Assembly (NCBI GenBank): GCA_028571685.1
Contig: CM053148.1
Coordinates: forward strand, 84,900,001 to 84,964,000
From: Heterohyrax brucei
Lineage: Eukaryota; Chordata; Mammalia; Hyracoidea; Procaviidae
Reading direction: 5' to 3'
DNA: 64,000 bases
The notes beneath the pieces are model-generated. The model was not told the DNA's origin. It ran no database searches and worked only from the letters and a program-made list of their open reading frames with translations. Of this stretch, positions 45,261 to 56,979 are shown piece after piece. Position 1 is the stretch's first letter. Each line of letters begins with the position of its first letter. Position numbers and translations under genes: made by a program.

Positions 45261-47884
45261 TTTCTGGTGACTGTGGCAGGACTTCAGGGACACCCTCCAG
45301 TCAGTTCTTTCCCAGAGGAGAGCCAACTTTTCTCTCCTCCACTTTTCTACTACATCTCTAAAAACCCACAGTGAAAAGGTGGAAAGTTGCCATGACAGTT
45401 GAAGAATTCTGATTATGGCACTACCTTGTGAAGTCTGAAAGTCCAACAGCTTTTACTGTCCCAGTAACTCTGGTCCAAAAGGGTGAGGGTACCTGTCTGC
45501 TCCACTCAAAGGCTGAGGATAAGATCCATAAAATAATTTTCAGGCACATATCAGACATTTAAGAGCCAAAGAGTGTCTGCTGCTGGAAAACTCCCATGAC
45601 AGGATAAAGGTATATGTAGAACAGATGAGGAAAGTATTTGTCCCCTGTAAGACAAACTCCACGCAATGTGAGGTATACATTGGTCCAAACATAACATCTC
45701 TCATTCTCCTGGATCTCTGCTATTCTGTTAGGTTAAGAAGCAGATTCCTCGGCCTCATCTCCCGTCCTCCTCACCTCTTCCACTCGACCCAGGACAGAGA
45801 GAATTTGGAGGAGTCCCTCTTGTCCACCTGGACAGACGAGTCTGGAGGTGCAGCTTCTAAATGTTCTGAGCAGCACTGCCAAGAATCTTTTTTCTTGGGA
45901 GCCTTCAGAGGCTGCCCATCCATGCCTGGCGTTTATTCACTAGCTGAAAAAGTTCAAGTGCTTTTTTCTAGTTGTGTGCAGAGATCTCAGGTTCTCATCA
46001 GAACGTGAGCTTTTGTCTGTCTGAAGATAGGAAAATATGTCCCAACTAAGAAAGCTTTCTCTGTATCTGTATATTCTGTAATATGGAAAATAAGGCTTCT
46101 GCTCCTAGGAAAGCCTAGTGGGGTAGATTTTATCTGCCTGGTTTCAATAGGGGTACCCACCTGTGACTAAAGATCAAATAAAGTTTTACTATAATATGGC
46201 CTGGAAAATGTACCAGCTAGACTCTGGAGAACATTAGTAATTGAATGGATCCATAAAATTATTCTGCCACACTGCAGCTAGAGCTCTTATGTCAAAAATG
46301 AGAAAAGTACTTGCTAAGCTCACTTTAACTAAGAAAGAAACAGGCTGTATAAAGTGAAGCTGTGTGTGTATATGACAAAGCATTGTGCCTACCATGTGTG
46401 TTTGATAAGATAAATGTATTTGTGGCATGCTTTTGTATTTGCCTTTGTAGGATTTTGGAAATACCTTTGTCATTGTGTGTTTTGCCATTGATAAATTATA
46501 TGACATGGATTGTTTGTAGAGACCCCTAGACTTATAATTGTTAGTGAAAAAAAGTGATTCTTGTAGACTAGTGCTTAATGTTTGGCTTTGGACTACAGAT
46601 TTTGGCCAATTCAACCTCAGAATTGTTTTTGTTTTCCCAGTGTTGTCTTACTCAATGTCTGTTTTCATAAACATTTGCCTGTTAAGTCTTATGTCTTGTC
46701 TTCGCTAGTGTACCTAATTTTAAGAGTCTTTCTTGAGCTCAATTAAGGTTGATAAGGCAGCCAGATTTCAAGTAGATCCAGAAATATTGTCACTGGACTG
46801 AAAAATCTAATTTTACAGATGTTAGTTAAAGGGATAACTTTGTCTTAAAAAGAAAGTAATAATTCCAAAACAGCAGAAGGGAAATGAATGATCTTTTGCC
46901 CTCTAGAAAGAAGCAAACAGCAGGGCAGAAATTAGCATTAAGTCATAGCCCCAGGGAAGCTTTGGAGGAAAAAAAAAAGAAAGAAAGAAAAACAGATAAG
47001 GATTACTGCTTTACTTTGATTATCATAAATCAGGTAAACCCAGAAAAGACTTCTCTCCATTGCAGGACAACTGAAACTTTTAGAGATATCTCTGTACCAG
47101 GAACGGGACTGTGATTTCCAAGTCAGTTGAACACAGACTTGTATAATTTCTAAAAGCCAGCTGATAAAACTTTAGGAGTTAATTAAAGACCTAGAATGTT
47201 TAAACAAGCTTTGTTTAAGCCCTAGACTTTAGGGTAATTGAGCTTAATAGATATCTGATATAATGTAAGTTTACATACTGTTTGATTTTCAAACAACAAG
47301 GAAAATAAGTCTTAATGAGTGAGCTTTTTGTTGTTTAAAGATTACACTATGGAAGTTTGCTGAAAATTATACATACGACATGGTCAAAAGTTTTGTTTGT
47401 CTGACAAAAGTTTAATGGTTTAATTTATGAGATTTTTTTAAAGAACATTACTGTTAGAAAGAATCAGCTTTTTCACTCGTTTCTGAGTAAACAGCTAAGT
47501 GATTCCTTATGTAATCTCTCCTAAGGCAAATGTTTGATTTTCAGAAAAATAAGATTTCCTGAGTCAGAAAATCATGCCTCAGTACTTAATAAACAGAAAG
47601 CTAAGGTTTTCTTACTTTTAGAATTTAAATAACTTTAGTATTATCTTTTGTTGACCTGTGACAAACTCCTGACAACTCTGAATCTTCATGGAAAGCCAGA
47701 AGTGTCCTTTTCTGAGGGTAAAGATGGAAGGAATCTTATTTGATAAACTATATGACATGGGTTGAAATCAAGTGCCCAGTTCTCACTGTGTCAAAATTTA
47801 CATTGGTTATTTCCTCTTGTGTTTTTGCCTAGTATTAAGTCATAGTTTTATTGTTATTTCTTAATTACTAACTGCAAAAATTCT

Positions 47885-48045
47885 ATTGGCATACTGGTCA
47901 AATGCTATATCTGCTATCCAGAAGACCAACAGTTCGAGTCCACCAGGTATTCTTTATGAACTCTGTAGAGTGGTTCTACTCTGTCCTATGGGGTTGCTAT
48001 GGTTCAGAACTCACTTCACAACACTTGGTTTGGTTTTAATTGCTA
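47885..48045 (+). repeat. tRNA-derived afrotherian SINE in the nested ERV
   Basis: Reads AAGACCAACAGTTCGAGTCC, then GAGTGGTTCTACTCTGTCCT and ATGGGGTTGCTATGGTTCAG. It interrupts the internal ERV region, so it is younger than the provirus. Confidence 0.72.
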
Positions 48046-49739
48046 ACTTGACTGTGACTTTGTTATCGTTTTAATCTAACATCATCAAAGCCAGTGCTTT
48101 GGGAAATTCAGATTATTTACCTATAAATCTATTTTATACTATATAGATATTTAGAGAGCTAATAATCTTGGTATATCCTGACTATGTGGTATTATGCCTC
48201 AAGATTATTATATATGGTATCCAAAGTACTTTAAAAATGTGGGTAATTGTTGTATTTAAAATTATTGTCTAAAGTTTTCAAACACATTAAATTTTATTTT
48301 GTCTTTACATTTTGCTTATTTTTATTAAACTGGATCTTACCAAGTTTCATAATCTACAGTTTCTGCTGATTTTCTGAAAACATTTGACCAGAATATTTGC
48401 AACAAAGATTTAGACTTATGAAAAGGACTGTGGCTTGAGATATCCAAGACTCTTGTGCAGAACTGATGGCCTCACAAACTGCAGCTGGTCAAGAATCAGT
48501 AAAACAGAGAACAATTATACAAGGCTAGGTAAATGAATATACTATGGGTCTTAAGTAAAAAAAAAAAAGAACAAAATGCAAAAGTTTTGAGGTCCTATTT
48601 TCTAAATATAAGCTAAATTAACTTAAGGGTTTATTAACATAGAATCTGAGATTTTATAAAATGCAATTCCTGATGAGACACATGAAAAATAATTACTGAT
48701 GCTACTTATGTATAAAATAGCTCATGCCTTGCTCAGAGACAATATGGTCATAATTTCATTGGTTCTTTCAGATAATTGGCTTGATATTGTTGCTATTTCT
48801 ATTCTACTTCATAGTTCACTATATGCTACTTGAGATCTTGGAAACCTGACACTACTAAGTTAATCTCCTTTTAACTGAGGGCTTTAGGAAAGCTGGTTCC
48901 TAAAGCCACTTAAGTCAAATGCGGATCTACATAAACTAAGTCTGGCTGTTTTACTCTGGATGTTCTGTTTTATAAACTTAAGGGAAAGCAAAAAGATCCT
49001 CTATGAACAGACTTTTATGACTTTCTATCAGAACCTTTCAGACCCAACTCGATGGCAGTGGGTTTGGTTTTGGTTTATCAGAATCTTAGACCCCACTCTC
49101 CCAAGTGGTAGAGGAGACCTTTAAGCTTTGTAATAACAAGGGATTTGGTGTTAGGAAAACAAAAATAATAATAATAATAAATGAAGAAGAAGGCCTAACT
49201 GTTGGCTATAGCCCTCTGGTAACTACCTAGAGGTAACTGAATTGTCCCCTGAGATCAAGACTTGGATCACCTCACTGGCTGATGAATACTGACCGCAACC
49301 AATACAGGTACTGTCAAAACATGAGGCTAGGAAAGTAGAACATCCTGAACACCCTAAAACAGGGTGGCTTGCTGACCTTCCACAGGTCAGGTGGACAAGA
49401 CCACCTGCAGTGACTCTTGGAACAGTGGTCTGAAGAGACAGATTAGAACAGAGTCCTGAGACCTGCCTGACTTTCAGCCACACCATCAACATCTCCATGG
49501 GGAACCAAGGGTTACACTTGATGTGGAAGGTAAGAAGACTAAATTCATCTTTGACACAAAAAGCCACCTTCTTTACCTTAAATGGGCCCACTCTCCAAGC
49601 AGGACTGTATAATTATCAGCTTAGACTTAAAAATCCAAGGCGAAAAGTTTGCTTTTGTGTCTCATGGGCTCATAGTTGTGGAGACATATACCAAACATTC
49701 TCAGTCAGGTTCCATCAAAAGTTTGAGACATTGCCATGT

Positions 49740-49900
49740 GTGAGAAAAATGGAGGAGAGAGGGAAAAAGCGAGAGACAAGAAATAGAGAAGGGAAAAGAC
49801 AAGGGAAGAGAAGAGAAAGAAAAAAAGGTAAGAAGAAAGGCTAAGAAAGTGAAGGAAAGGTAAAGAGGAAATAGAAAAAGGTGAGAAGAGAAAGGAAAAC
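49740..49900 (+). repeat. GA-rich low-complexity tract
   Basis: About 160 bp of mixed GAGA/GAAA purine sequence within the nested ERV. The lysine/arginine-rich open frame across it is a composition effect. Confidence 0.7.
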
Positions 49901-50489
49901 TAGTTAACTCCAGTATGGGTTCCCAAGATGACATATCTTTCAGGCTACAACAGTTCCAAATACAGTAATGTTTCTTGAATCCTAAATGATACCCTGTAAT
50001 TGTTATCCTGGCCATTAAAAATGATTAGCACTGCCCATGAGAGATCTGCACTCAGATACGCAGGCCTATACCCTTCCTCAGCATGAAGCAGATACAGAAG
50101 AAACCTCCCCTCATGTTCCCATAAAAAATTTTGAGTATGAAATCTCTCAGGAGAGTTAAAGTAGACAATATATATGGGGAAAAAAAGCATGCTAAGGACC
50201 AGGACGATTACTTTCATGATAAACTAGTCTCACATATATGAGATGTTAAAATACTGACAGTGGGAAATGAAAGAACTAATAATTGTAAAATATTGATTAG
50301 AAATCCTTCCCTGACCTCTCAGGCTGACTAAAACTAACCTGGAGACTAACCTTTGTTTCAGATCCTGCTCAGGAGACTGAGCCAGATAACATCATCCACT
50401 TTGCCCAAGGACCTGAAAAAGCTATAGAGTCCAGATAACATCACAATTCTTCTAACAACATGAAGGCTTCTTTGGGCTGGAAATTGAGA

Positions 50490-50690
50490 AATCATTTTCG
50501 TGGCTCCCCAACCTAGGTTGACCATGCATACTAATAATGGGAATTATGATCATAATTGGCTTTGGACTATTGTTTGTTGCTTTATACAATGTATGCCCTG
50601 CCTCATGACTTACTGTATTTCATGTTGTAGGAGGTCAGCTCATAATCAAAGACTTGATCCTGGAATTAATTCCATAAATCAAAGCAGTTA
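50490..50690 (+). pseudogene. Probable ERV envelope transmembrane remnant
   Basis: One plus-strand frame reads GIMIIIGFGLLFVALYNVCP, a hydrophobic membrane segment ending in a cysteine, followed by a stop and a short tail before the polypurine tract. Position and hydrophobicity fit the end of a retroviral TM subunit; there is no further support. Confidence 0.4.
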
Positions 50691-50748
50691 TTTTCATTTA
50701 AAACCTATTTCATAGATGTGAAATTGAAAAAACAGGAGTGGGGAAAGG

Positions 50749-51173
50749 TGGTAAATGTAAGAACCTAACAAAGGTCACTTAGGTTGTCAAGCTGCATTCT
50801 ATCTTTTGCCTCAAATTGTCACCCTCAGACCAAATGGTCGTAAATGTAAGAATTCTCACCCTCAGAGAGGATTAGCAGGTCTGCATTTCTATCCCTATCT
50901 CTGAAGAAATAGAATGGATTAAGACCTCAGAAAGAGGTAATGAAGCTTGGGGTAAATCACATCGATAATTCTGTGATAAATACCAACCCCTTTGAATTCT
51001 GGCTATAAAAAGCACTAGAAATGTAACCCAAACAGGAAAGTTTTTGGAGAAGTTATTCTCACTGTCACCCAACTGCCATGCCTGTCTGCTACTAAAGCAT
51101 TGAACCTTCCTCCCTGTCTCTGAATTCTGGAGGCCAGTGACAGGCAGAACAAATTTTCTTTAGCTCAGCAACA
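50749..51173 (+). repeat. 3' LTR of the nested ERV
   Basis: Aligns throughout with 44834-45260. It has GGCTATAAAAAGCAC (TATA) near 51001. The poly(A) hexamer has become ACTAAA. It is preceded by the purine-rich GGAGTGGGGAAAGG, a polypurine tract. Confidence 0.7.
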
Positions 51174-51189
51174 CCCTTGTCACTTACAA

Positions 51190-53700
51190 ATCCACTTTGT
51201 TTTGCTTTCTGTAGCTCCTCTTCACTACACAGCTTCCATTCTGGCAAGTCTGTCTGGGATATTAAGATTAGCATCAATTATGACTGTTTTGCAGCTTCTC
51301 TGGCCTCCTAATCAGTTAAGTAATTTCCATTCTTACAGTATCTGTTCTCTTCTGATGCCCTGGACAGTGGATCACTGCTATTCTTTCGGCTTGTGTACAG
51401 CATCCAATTGCTGTAAAGTCTCAGTAGCATGTTTTATTTCTCTAATATTTGATTCTGTCAAACTGCTTACTTTTCACATTAACTCACAAGCATGTAAAAC
51501 CAAAAACACGTATTTTGAATCTGTGTGTACCTTCATACTCTTTCCTTCTGACAACTCCAAGGTTAGGTAAAGGCAAGGAGCTCAGCATTTTGGGCTGAGG
51601 TTCCTGGAGGCCAGGCTTTCACTTTTACTATTTGAAGCATGACTACTGCACACCCTGCTTCTCAAGCATACTTGTCTACCACAGTTGCTCCCATGTATGA
51701 GTAACATCTAGTCAGGCCTTTCTAAGGGCTCGTCCTTCAGGTCTGGTCTGCTAGCACGCAGCTGATCAATTATTTGCAGGTAATTACGTAAAACTGAAGG
51801 ATGTGGTGCTTCCTCAGTTAGAAGGGAGGTAGGATTTAATCTGTTCACAGTCTGTAGACTTTCATTAGGATTGTCTAAAGGGATAGCTTGGTACCTGCCC
51901 ATTGGCCCAGCTGTCAGACACCTTCCTACACTTTCTTCTCATAGGCTCAGTCTTTGATGTGACCCTATGAGAACAAAGGGTAGGAAGGAAAACTTCTCAG
52001 CTTTCTATAGCAGTTCATAAATTGCTGAGATTACCCTCAAACTGGCGGGCCATCCTTAAATGGTCTGACCAAGTTTTTTCAATAAAATAGGCTATTGGTC
52101 TGTACTGACCTCCAATTATTGAGTCAAAATCCCAGGGCTGAATACTTTTTTCTCCAACACAAATAACTGAAGAGGTTTTAACAAATTTGGCAGTCCTAAG
52201 GCCAGAGTAGAGGTGAGGCTGGTTTTTAAGCTTAAAAAGTCCTGTTGACATTCTTCAGTCTAATGTAAAGTTTCTATTTCTTCTGCTTTCAGAGACCTGA
52301 ACAGGGTTTTAACAAGGGAACCCAAATTTGAGAACCTTCTTCAACAAAATCCTACCATTGCTAAAATTCCTCTAATTTGTGTCCTTGTTTCAGGAGGTTC
52401 CATCTTTGAGATGACTTCTCTTCTATTATTCATTAGGCTCTGTTTGCCTGGTTCAAATAGGAAACCTAGGAATTTCACTTTTTTGTCTCCTAATTGGGGC
52501 TTTATTAGCAGACACCTTATATCCACAGGCTTCCAAATGATTTAGGGTGGCTGTTGTATTGTGGGGAAACTGGTAGCATAGTGGGTTAAGTGCGAAGTCT
52601 GCTAGCCAAAAGGTCAACGGTTCAAATTTGCCAGGTGCTCCTTGGAAACTCTATGGGGCAGTTCTACCCTGACCTAGAGGGTTGCTATGAGTCGACATGA
52701 CTCAGTGGCAGTGGGTTTTTTTGGGGTATTGTATTATGGAAACATTGGTCATTCATGTGTCCAATTATTAGTAAGTTATCAACATATTGAATTAAGACCC
52801 CTTTATCAAACTTTGCTGGACTTATCAAACTGTACTTCTTTTAAATTTTGAGCAAAGAGTCACCAGAAATGGTGGGAGAATTCACAAATTTTGAGGTAGG
52901 ACAGTCTAACAGTAGTACTCTCTTGCATGAGTCTTTGGGTCTTGCCCCTCAAAAGCCAATAATGATTGAGACACAAGGTTCAGAAGAACACAAAAGAATG
53001 CACACTTTAAGTCAATAACCGAGAACCAGTTACCACCTCCAGGTAAACTATTGAGTATAGTACACGGATTTCAAACAGCAGGATGGAGGTCTCATTTTAT
53101 TTCATTTATAGCTCTCAGATCCTTCACAAACCAATGCTCTTGAGCTCCAGGATTCTTTACTAGGAGGATGGATGTTTCATAAGGTGATCAGCAGGGCTGA
53201 ATCAGTTTCAGTGTTTGAAATCACTTGACTACAGGTTCTATGCCCTCAGTTGCCTCCTTTCAAGGATAGTGTTTCTTCTGAGGAAACTTAGCCCCAGATG
53301 TCAGCCCACTTATAACAGGTACTGCTCTCTTAACTCTCCCAGGCTGCTTCCCTGCCCATACAAGGCAGTTTATCTGCTTGTCAATTTCAGGGGGCCAGCC
53401 CTGATGTTCAGGAGGTCTGCCAGATTTCATCAGGCAACGGAGGTGTAGCGCTCTTTCTGGTGGAAATTGTAGATAGGGTTTTTGTTTCTCAGGTACAAAA
53501 GGGGCTTGAGCACTTAGTTTAAAAATTAAGTTACATCCAAGAAGAAGAACTGGGCAGTTAAGCATATTTATAAACTTAGGAGTTAAGTGTTTCTCTGCAG
53601 TAGCATACTCCAGTGGTTGTAAGAAATGTTGCTGTTCAGGTTTTCCATGATTCCTGTAACTATCAAGGTAGCTATTTACCACATAGCTCCTGTGTCTGCT
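51190..53700 (-). pseudogene. Gammaretrovirus-like protease, RT and RNase H, degenerate
   Basis: Minus strand. The protease active site reads LADTGA near 53699-53685. RT follows: the polymerase motif reads YVDN (52786-52775) instead of the usual YVDD, and further on are VKFLGFLFEPGKQ and IRGILAMVGFC. RNase H pieces include YRPIAYFIEKTW and HTDSKYVFLVLHA. Frames are broken by stops and by a SINE at 52556-52725. It ends at the nested ERV insertion point. Confidence 0.8.
52563..52725 (+). repeat. tRNA-derived SINE inserted in retroviral pol, with TSD
   Basis: Reads GTGGGTTAAGTGCGAAGTC, CAACGGTTCAAATTTGCC, CTATGGGGCAGTTCTACCC and GCTATGAGTCGACATGACTC. GTATTGT at 52556-52562 and again at 52726-52732 is the target-site duplication. 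Confidence 0.78.
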
Positions 53701-53829
53701 AGAAATTCAACAGGCTGACCCCACACTGTCAGTTTTACCCAGAGTTACTCTGAAACAACCTTTAAAGGGTAGGTCAGGCTTAAGGGAACGCTTGAGCCCT
53801 GTTAATTTTCATTCAAATTTGGGACTCAT

Positions 53830-55125
53830 TCAGTCATAATTCTGGCTGCTTTTTCCTTATTGTGTTTATTGGCTTGTCTTTTGGGGCATTCAATTTTCCA
53901 GTGACCTCTCCCACTACAATAAGCACATTGGTCCTCTGTTTTGGGGCCAGAGTCACATCCTTGTCCTTAGAATTGAAGTCCCTGGGATCGAGACTTGACT
54001 TGCTCTAGGAATACAGTGGTAACTTAGGCTTTGTGATGCTTACTGTAGTTGCGTACTTTAAAAGCAAAATTAACTAAACAGAAAAGAGTCATGCTCAGAT
54101 CTCCTTCCAATTTATGCAATTCTTTTCTTCTATGTGGAGTGCTCTGTGAAGTGTAAGTCATGTTAACCACTCCTGTGTTTTCTGGAGCTTGGGGATCCAT
54201 GTCAGGATACTTACCACGTGCCTGACAAATCCTCTCCAAGAATTCTGTGGGTTCTCATTAGCCTTCTGTTGCACTTCTTGTGTTTTTTTTTTTTTTTTTT
54301 TTTTAGACTTTTTGTTTTGTTTGTTTTGGGACCCCCTTCTTAAGGCCTGTGAGTATATAGCTTTTATAAAGTTCTAGATGGGGGGGGCATTGTTTGGGTT
54401 CCAGTTGGACTCTGTTAGTGGGATGGTTCTGGATGGAGCTGGGGTATTTGTTGGATTCTCCTGATGATGGTGCTGGGCCTTTTTGTCTGCTTTTTCCAGC
54501 ACTAACCTCCACTCATCTCCAGTTAAAGGAATATCAAGAGTAAAGCTTGCACATCAGCCCAGTCTGCACAGTCAGTGGCAAAGACAGGAATTATTAAATC
54601 AATCATCTTAGTGGGATTGTCCCAATAGGAAGGATTAGAGTTTTTCCAATTAAACATAGTGCAGCAGAGAACAAGGGACATGCCCAGTGATACCCTGCTG
54701 GTTGTCCTTTGGTCCCTGAACCTATAAGAAGTCCTCTTAAAGGGTATTGCCTCGCTCTGGTTTGAGAACACTCCTCCATTTCGAGTCGAAATTTAGAGTC
54801 CTTTTCACTGGCTGCCTGCTCTGAGTCTCTAGTTTCTTCACTTGGATAGAGGGAAAGTAAGGCATTTGTTACCACCAGAACGAGTCCAGGCAACCACACA
54901 AGGTGGTCGACTAGGAGGGGTGTTGGGGGAGACAGCAGCTGGGGCTGGGTCTCTGGGGGTGGCTACAGAGTCTCCAGTGGTGGAACTGGTAGAGCCCCAA
55001 CTGAAGTTGATGGTATCTTCATCCTCTTGATCTTGTAGGGGCTGACTATTTGGCAGAGAATTTTTATCTCTTTGTATCATTAACCTGTTTCTTTTCATTT
55101 TTGCATCTTTATTGTGGGGAGTCAT
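53830..55125 (-). pseudogene. Gammaretrovirus-like gag, degenerate
   Basis: Minus strand. The matrix-like start at about 55125 is followed by a proline-rich stretch (ATPRDPAPAAVSPNTPPSRP). Capsid pieces: NPSYWDNPTKMIDLI, FATDCADWADVQALL and the C-terminal ERICQARGKYPDMDPQAPEN. The nucleocapsid has a single CCHC zinc knuckle, CAYCSGRGHWKIEC (53927-53886). One knuckle and the gag layout fit gammaretrovirus-like ERVs. Frameshifts, stops and a T-run (about 54281-54304) break it. Confidence 0.78.
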
Positions 55126-55139
55126 AAAGGCTTGAACAT

Positions 55140-56790
55140 AAGAGATCTCATCCCATTTCCCAGACCTCTATCCAAAACACTCAAGCCCTAATATAACAAC
55201 AACAACAAAAAATTCTAAGTTCCGATAGAAAGGCCACTTCTCATTATGATCTGTGATGTACATCAGCCCAACTTTTCAGTCATAGGGGAATAACCATGGG
55301 TTGACCAATCAGCCAGAATCTGCCCTAGTGGACTATTACTGGGAATGGAAAGCCCTTCTCCCATTCTGCCAGATTTAGAGAACATTTCTCCCTTTCCTGA
55401 TATTCATTTATTTATTTATTTGTTGTTGTTCACTTGTCAAACCAGTTGTTTATCGATAAAATTTTAAACAAGGAGTATTTTCAAATTGAGACAGAGCTGG
55501 ACAGGTGGTGTCTCTGTAATCACAGTCCAGAATGGCAATGAATTACCAAGACAAGAAAGTCTGGACAAGATGTACAAGACTCAGACACTCAAGAAACTCT
55601 TAACTGCAAACATTACTTCACAAAAGCAGAGATAGTGAATAAGGTAATAATTAGAGGGAAGGAAATAACAATGCCAGGCTTAAATTGGCCAAGTGTATGG
55701 TTGAGAGCTAAACTTTTCAAAATCTCACACACACTGTCAACACTGCCTGCAGGAATAGCACAATCTCTGAGAAACTTTTCATAGGAAATTACAGACTTGG
55801 GGGACTCCACAACTGAACAGAAATTTCATAAGACTAATGAGAGGTTGAAAAACAGGTTAACAGACAGAAGGGCAGGATGAAAGGCCAGGAAAATAGAAAT
55901 ACAGCTGCAGTCACATTTGGTGGCAATTTAACTAGGTGCCTCCTCATGGAGTCTGCAGACAAGGCAATCCCTTACTGGGTTCACAGATGGTGCACAAACT
56001 AGGCTGTTCCCTAAGGAGTCAGCAAATCAGGTGGACCCTTCCAGAGCCGTAGAAATGGCAACCCAGATAGCACTTGACTAGGTGTGTTTTGTGAGATGAC
56101 GGGGGTGGAGTGGAAGGATGGGTAGCACCAGAAAGTAGAACCAAAAACAAATCTCCAGGAAAAATGAATGCTCAGCTTTCACCTCTCCAAGCTCCCTAGT
56201 CCAGGTAACCACCTGAGATTCCCCTGCTGGATCCCCAAAGTTACCAGATAGGCTCTGGAGGGCCCTGATGTTGTCCTGCTGCCATTGCCAAAAATGTTAC
56301 CTGCTAAACCCCAGTTTCAGGTTGAGCTGACTGTCGCTACCTAGCCAATCATGCAGACAAAGATTGATTTTTTAAAAAGTATTTTATTCAGATTGCTGGA
56401 AATCTGACAAGATGGCAGATTAGTACCCAAAAAACCACCTTAACATCTGAGATCAGGCTAGCAAATGTTATAGAAAGGCTTGGGGGGGGGGGCAGGGTGC
56501 AGGAAAGAGGTGTGTGCACGCAGGTGTTCAGAGGAGGCCAGGTTGGAGAATACACAAGATCCTTGTCTCAAGGTGGGTGGTCCTTGACATCTTCAGGCTG
56601 GTTACTTTTCTCAGGAAGAGTGAGCTGCAAGGTGGCATTGCCCTGTCCCCATCATTGGTCAAGAATAGTCTGAGAAAACAAAGGAGGGTTACAATTTTCT
56701 TTATTTGTCAGGATTCCTAAGGGAGAAAGAGGATTTAGTATTAAGAAAGTAGGTAAGAATTTTTCTAGACTCATCAAACCTACCCTACTC
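55140..56790. other. Region between provirus gag and copy C exon 6
   Basis: It probably holds the leader and remains of the provirus 5' LTR on the minus strand (an AATAAA near 56385; GGGGATCCAGCAGGGG near 56230), but I could not fix LTR limits. A G-run lies at 56482-56491. I looked for ADAMTS exon 7 on the minus strand and saw none. Confidence 0.35.
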
Positions 56791-56801
56791 GCCATTATTA
56801 C

Positions 56802-56979
56802 CTGGACAAGCTTCATTGTTGCATGGCTGGCTTTGAACTCTCTCCCCTATACAGTAGTTTCCTCCGAACTTTGGTTCTGGGTTATGACACCCCCTCGTCC
56901 TGTACTGAAGACCTCCACCACACGTGTTCCGACAGTTTTGCCAGGGTGTCCACGACCCCCATCCTCCATCAACAGGAAC
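56802..56979 (-). CDS. Copy C exon 6: central thrombospondin type 1 repeat
   Basis: The minus strand after the acceptor CATTTAG|GTTCCTG translates as a TSP1 repeat: [39 protein letters not shown] and CNNEACP. The W-x-x-W-x-x-W ladder and six cysteines are intact, and CRNTCGG fits the C-x-x-S/T-C O-fucosylation motif. The exon is 178 nt long and ends CCAG|GTAATAATG in phase 1. If this donor is not used, translation adds GNNGE and stops at TAG (56787-56785), giving a 596-residue protein. No exon 7 is recognised further left. Confidence 0.8.

Larger units (their letters stand above)
44834..51173 (+). mobile_element. Plus-strand ERV with two LTRs, nested in the minus-strand provirus
   Basis: Two LTRs of about 425 bp in the same orientation bracket 5.5 kb. 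CCCT precedes the left LTR by three bases (44827-44830) and follows the right LTR at once (51174-51177), a candidate target-site duplication. The flanks are the two parts of a minus-strand pol. The internal part is degenerate. I recognise no clear gag or pol, but a likely envelope TM end lies just before the 3' LTR. Confidence 0.7.

Noticed and set aside
45625..46008. 127-codon plus-strand open frame in the nested ERV
   Set aside because: It sits just inside the 5' LTR where gag would begin, but I see no matrix, capsid or zinc-knuckle motif. Left as unassigned ERV interior.
49740..49844. Lys/Arg-rich peptide at the end of the 49497-49844 frame
   Set aside because: Produced by a GA-rich low-complexity tract.
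56514..56720. Possible exon 7 of copy C
   Set aside because: Minus-strand translation after a TTTTCTCAG acceptor-like site shows none of the ADAMTS cysteine-rich motifs.
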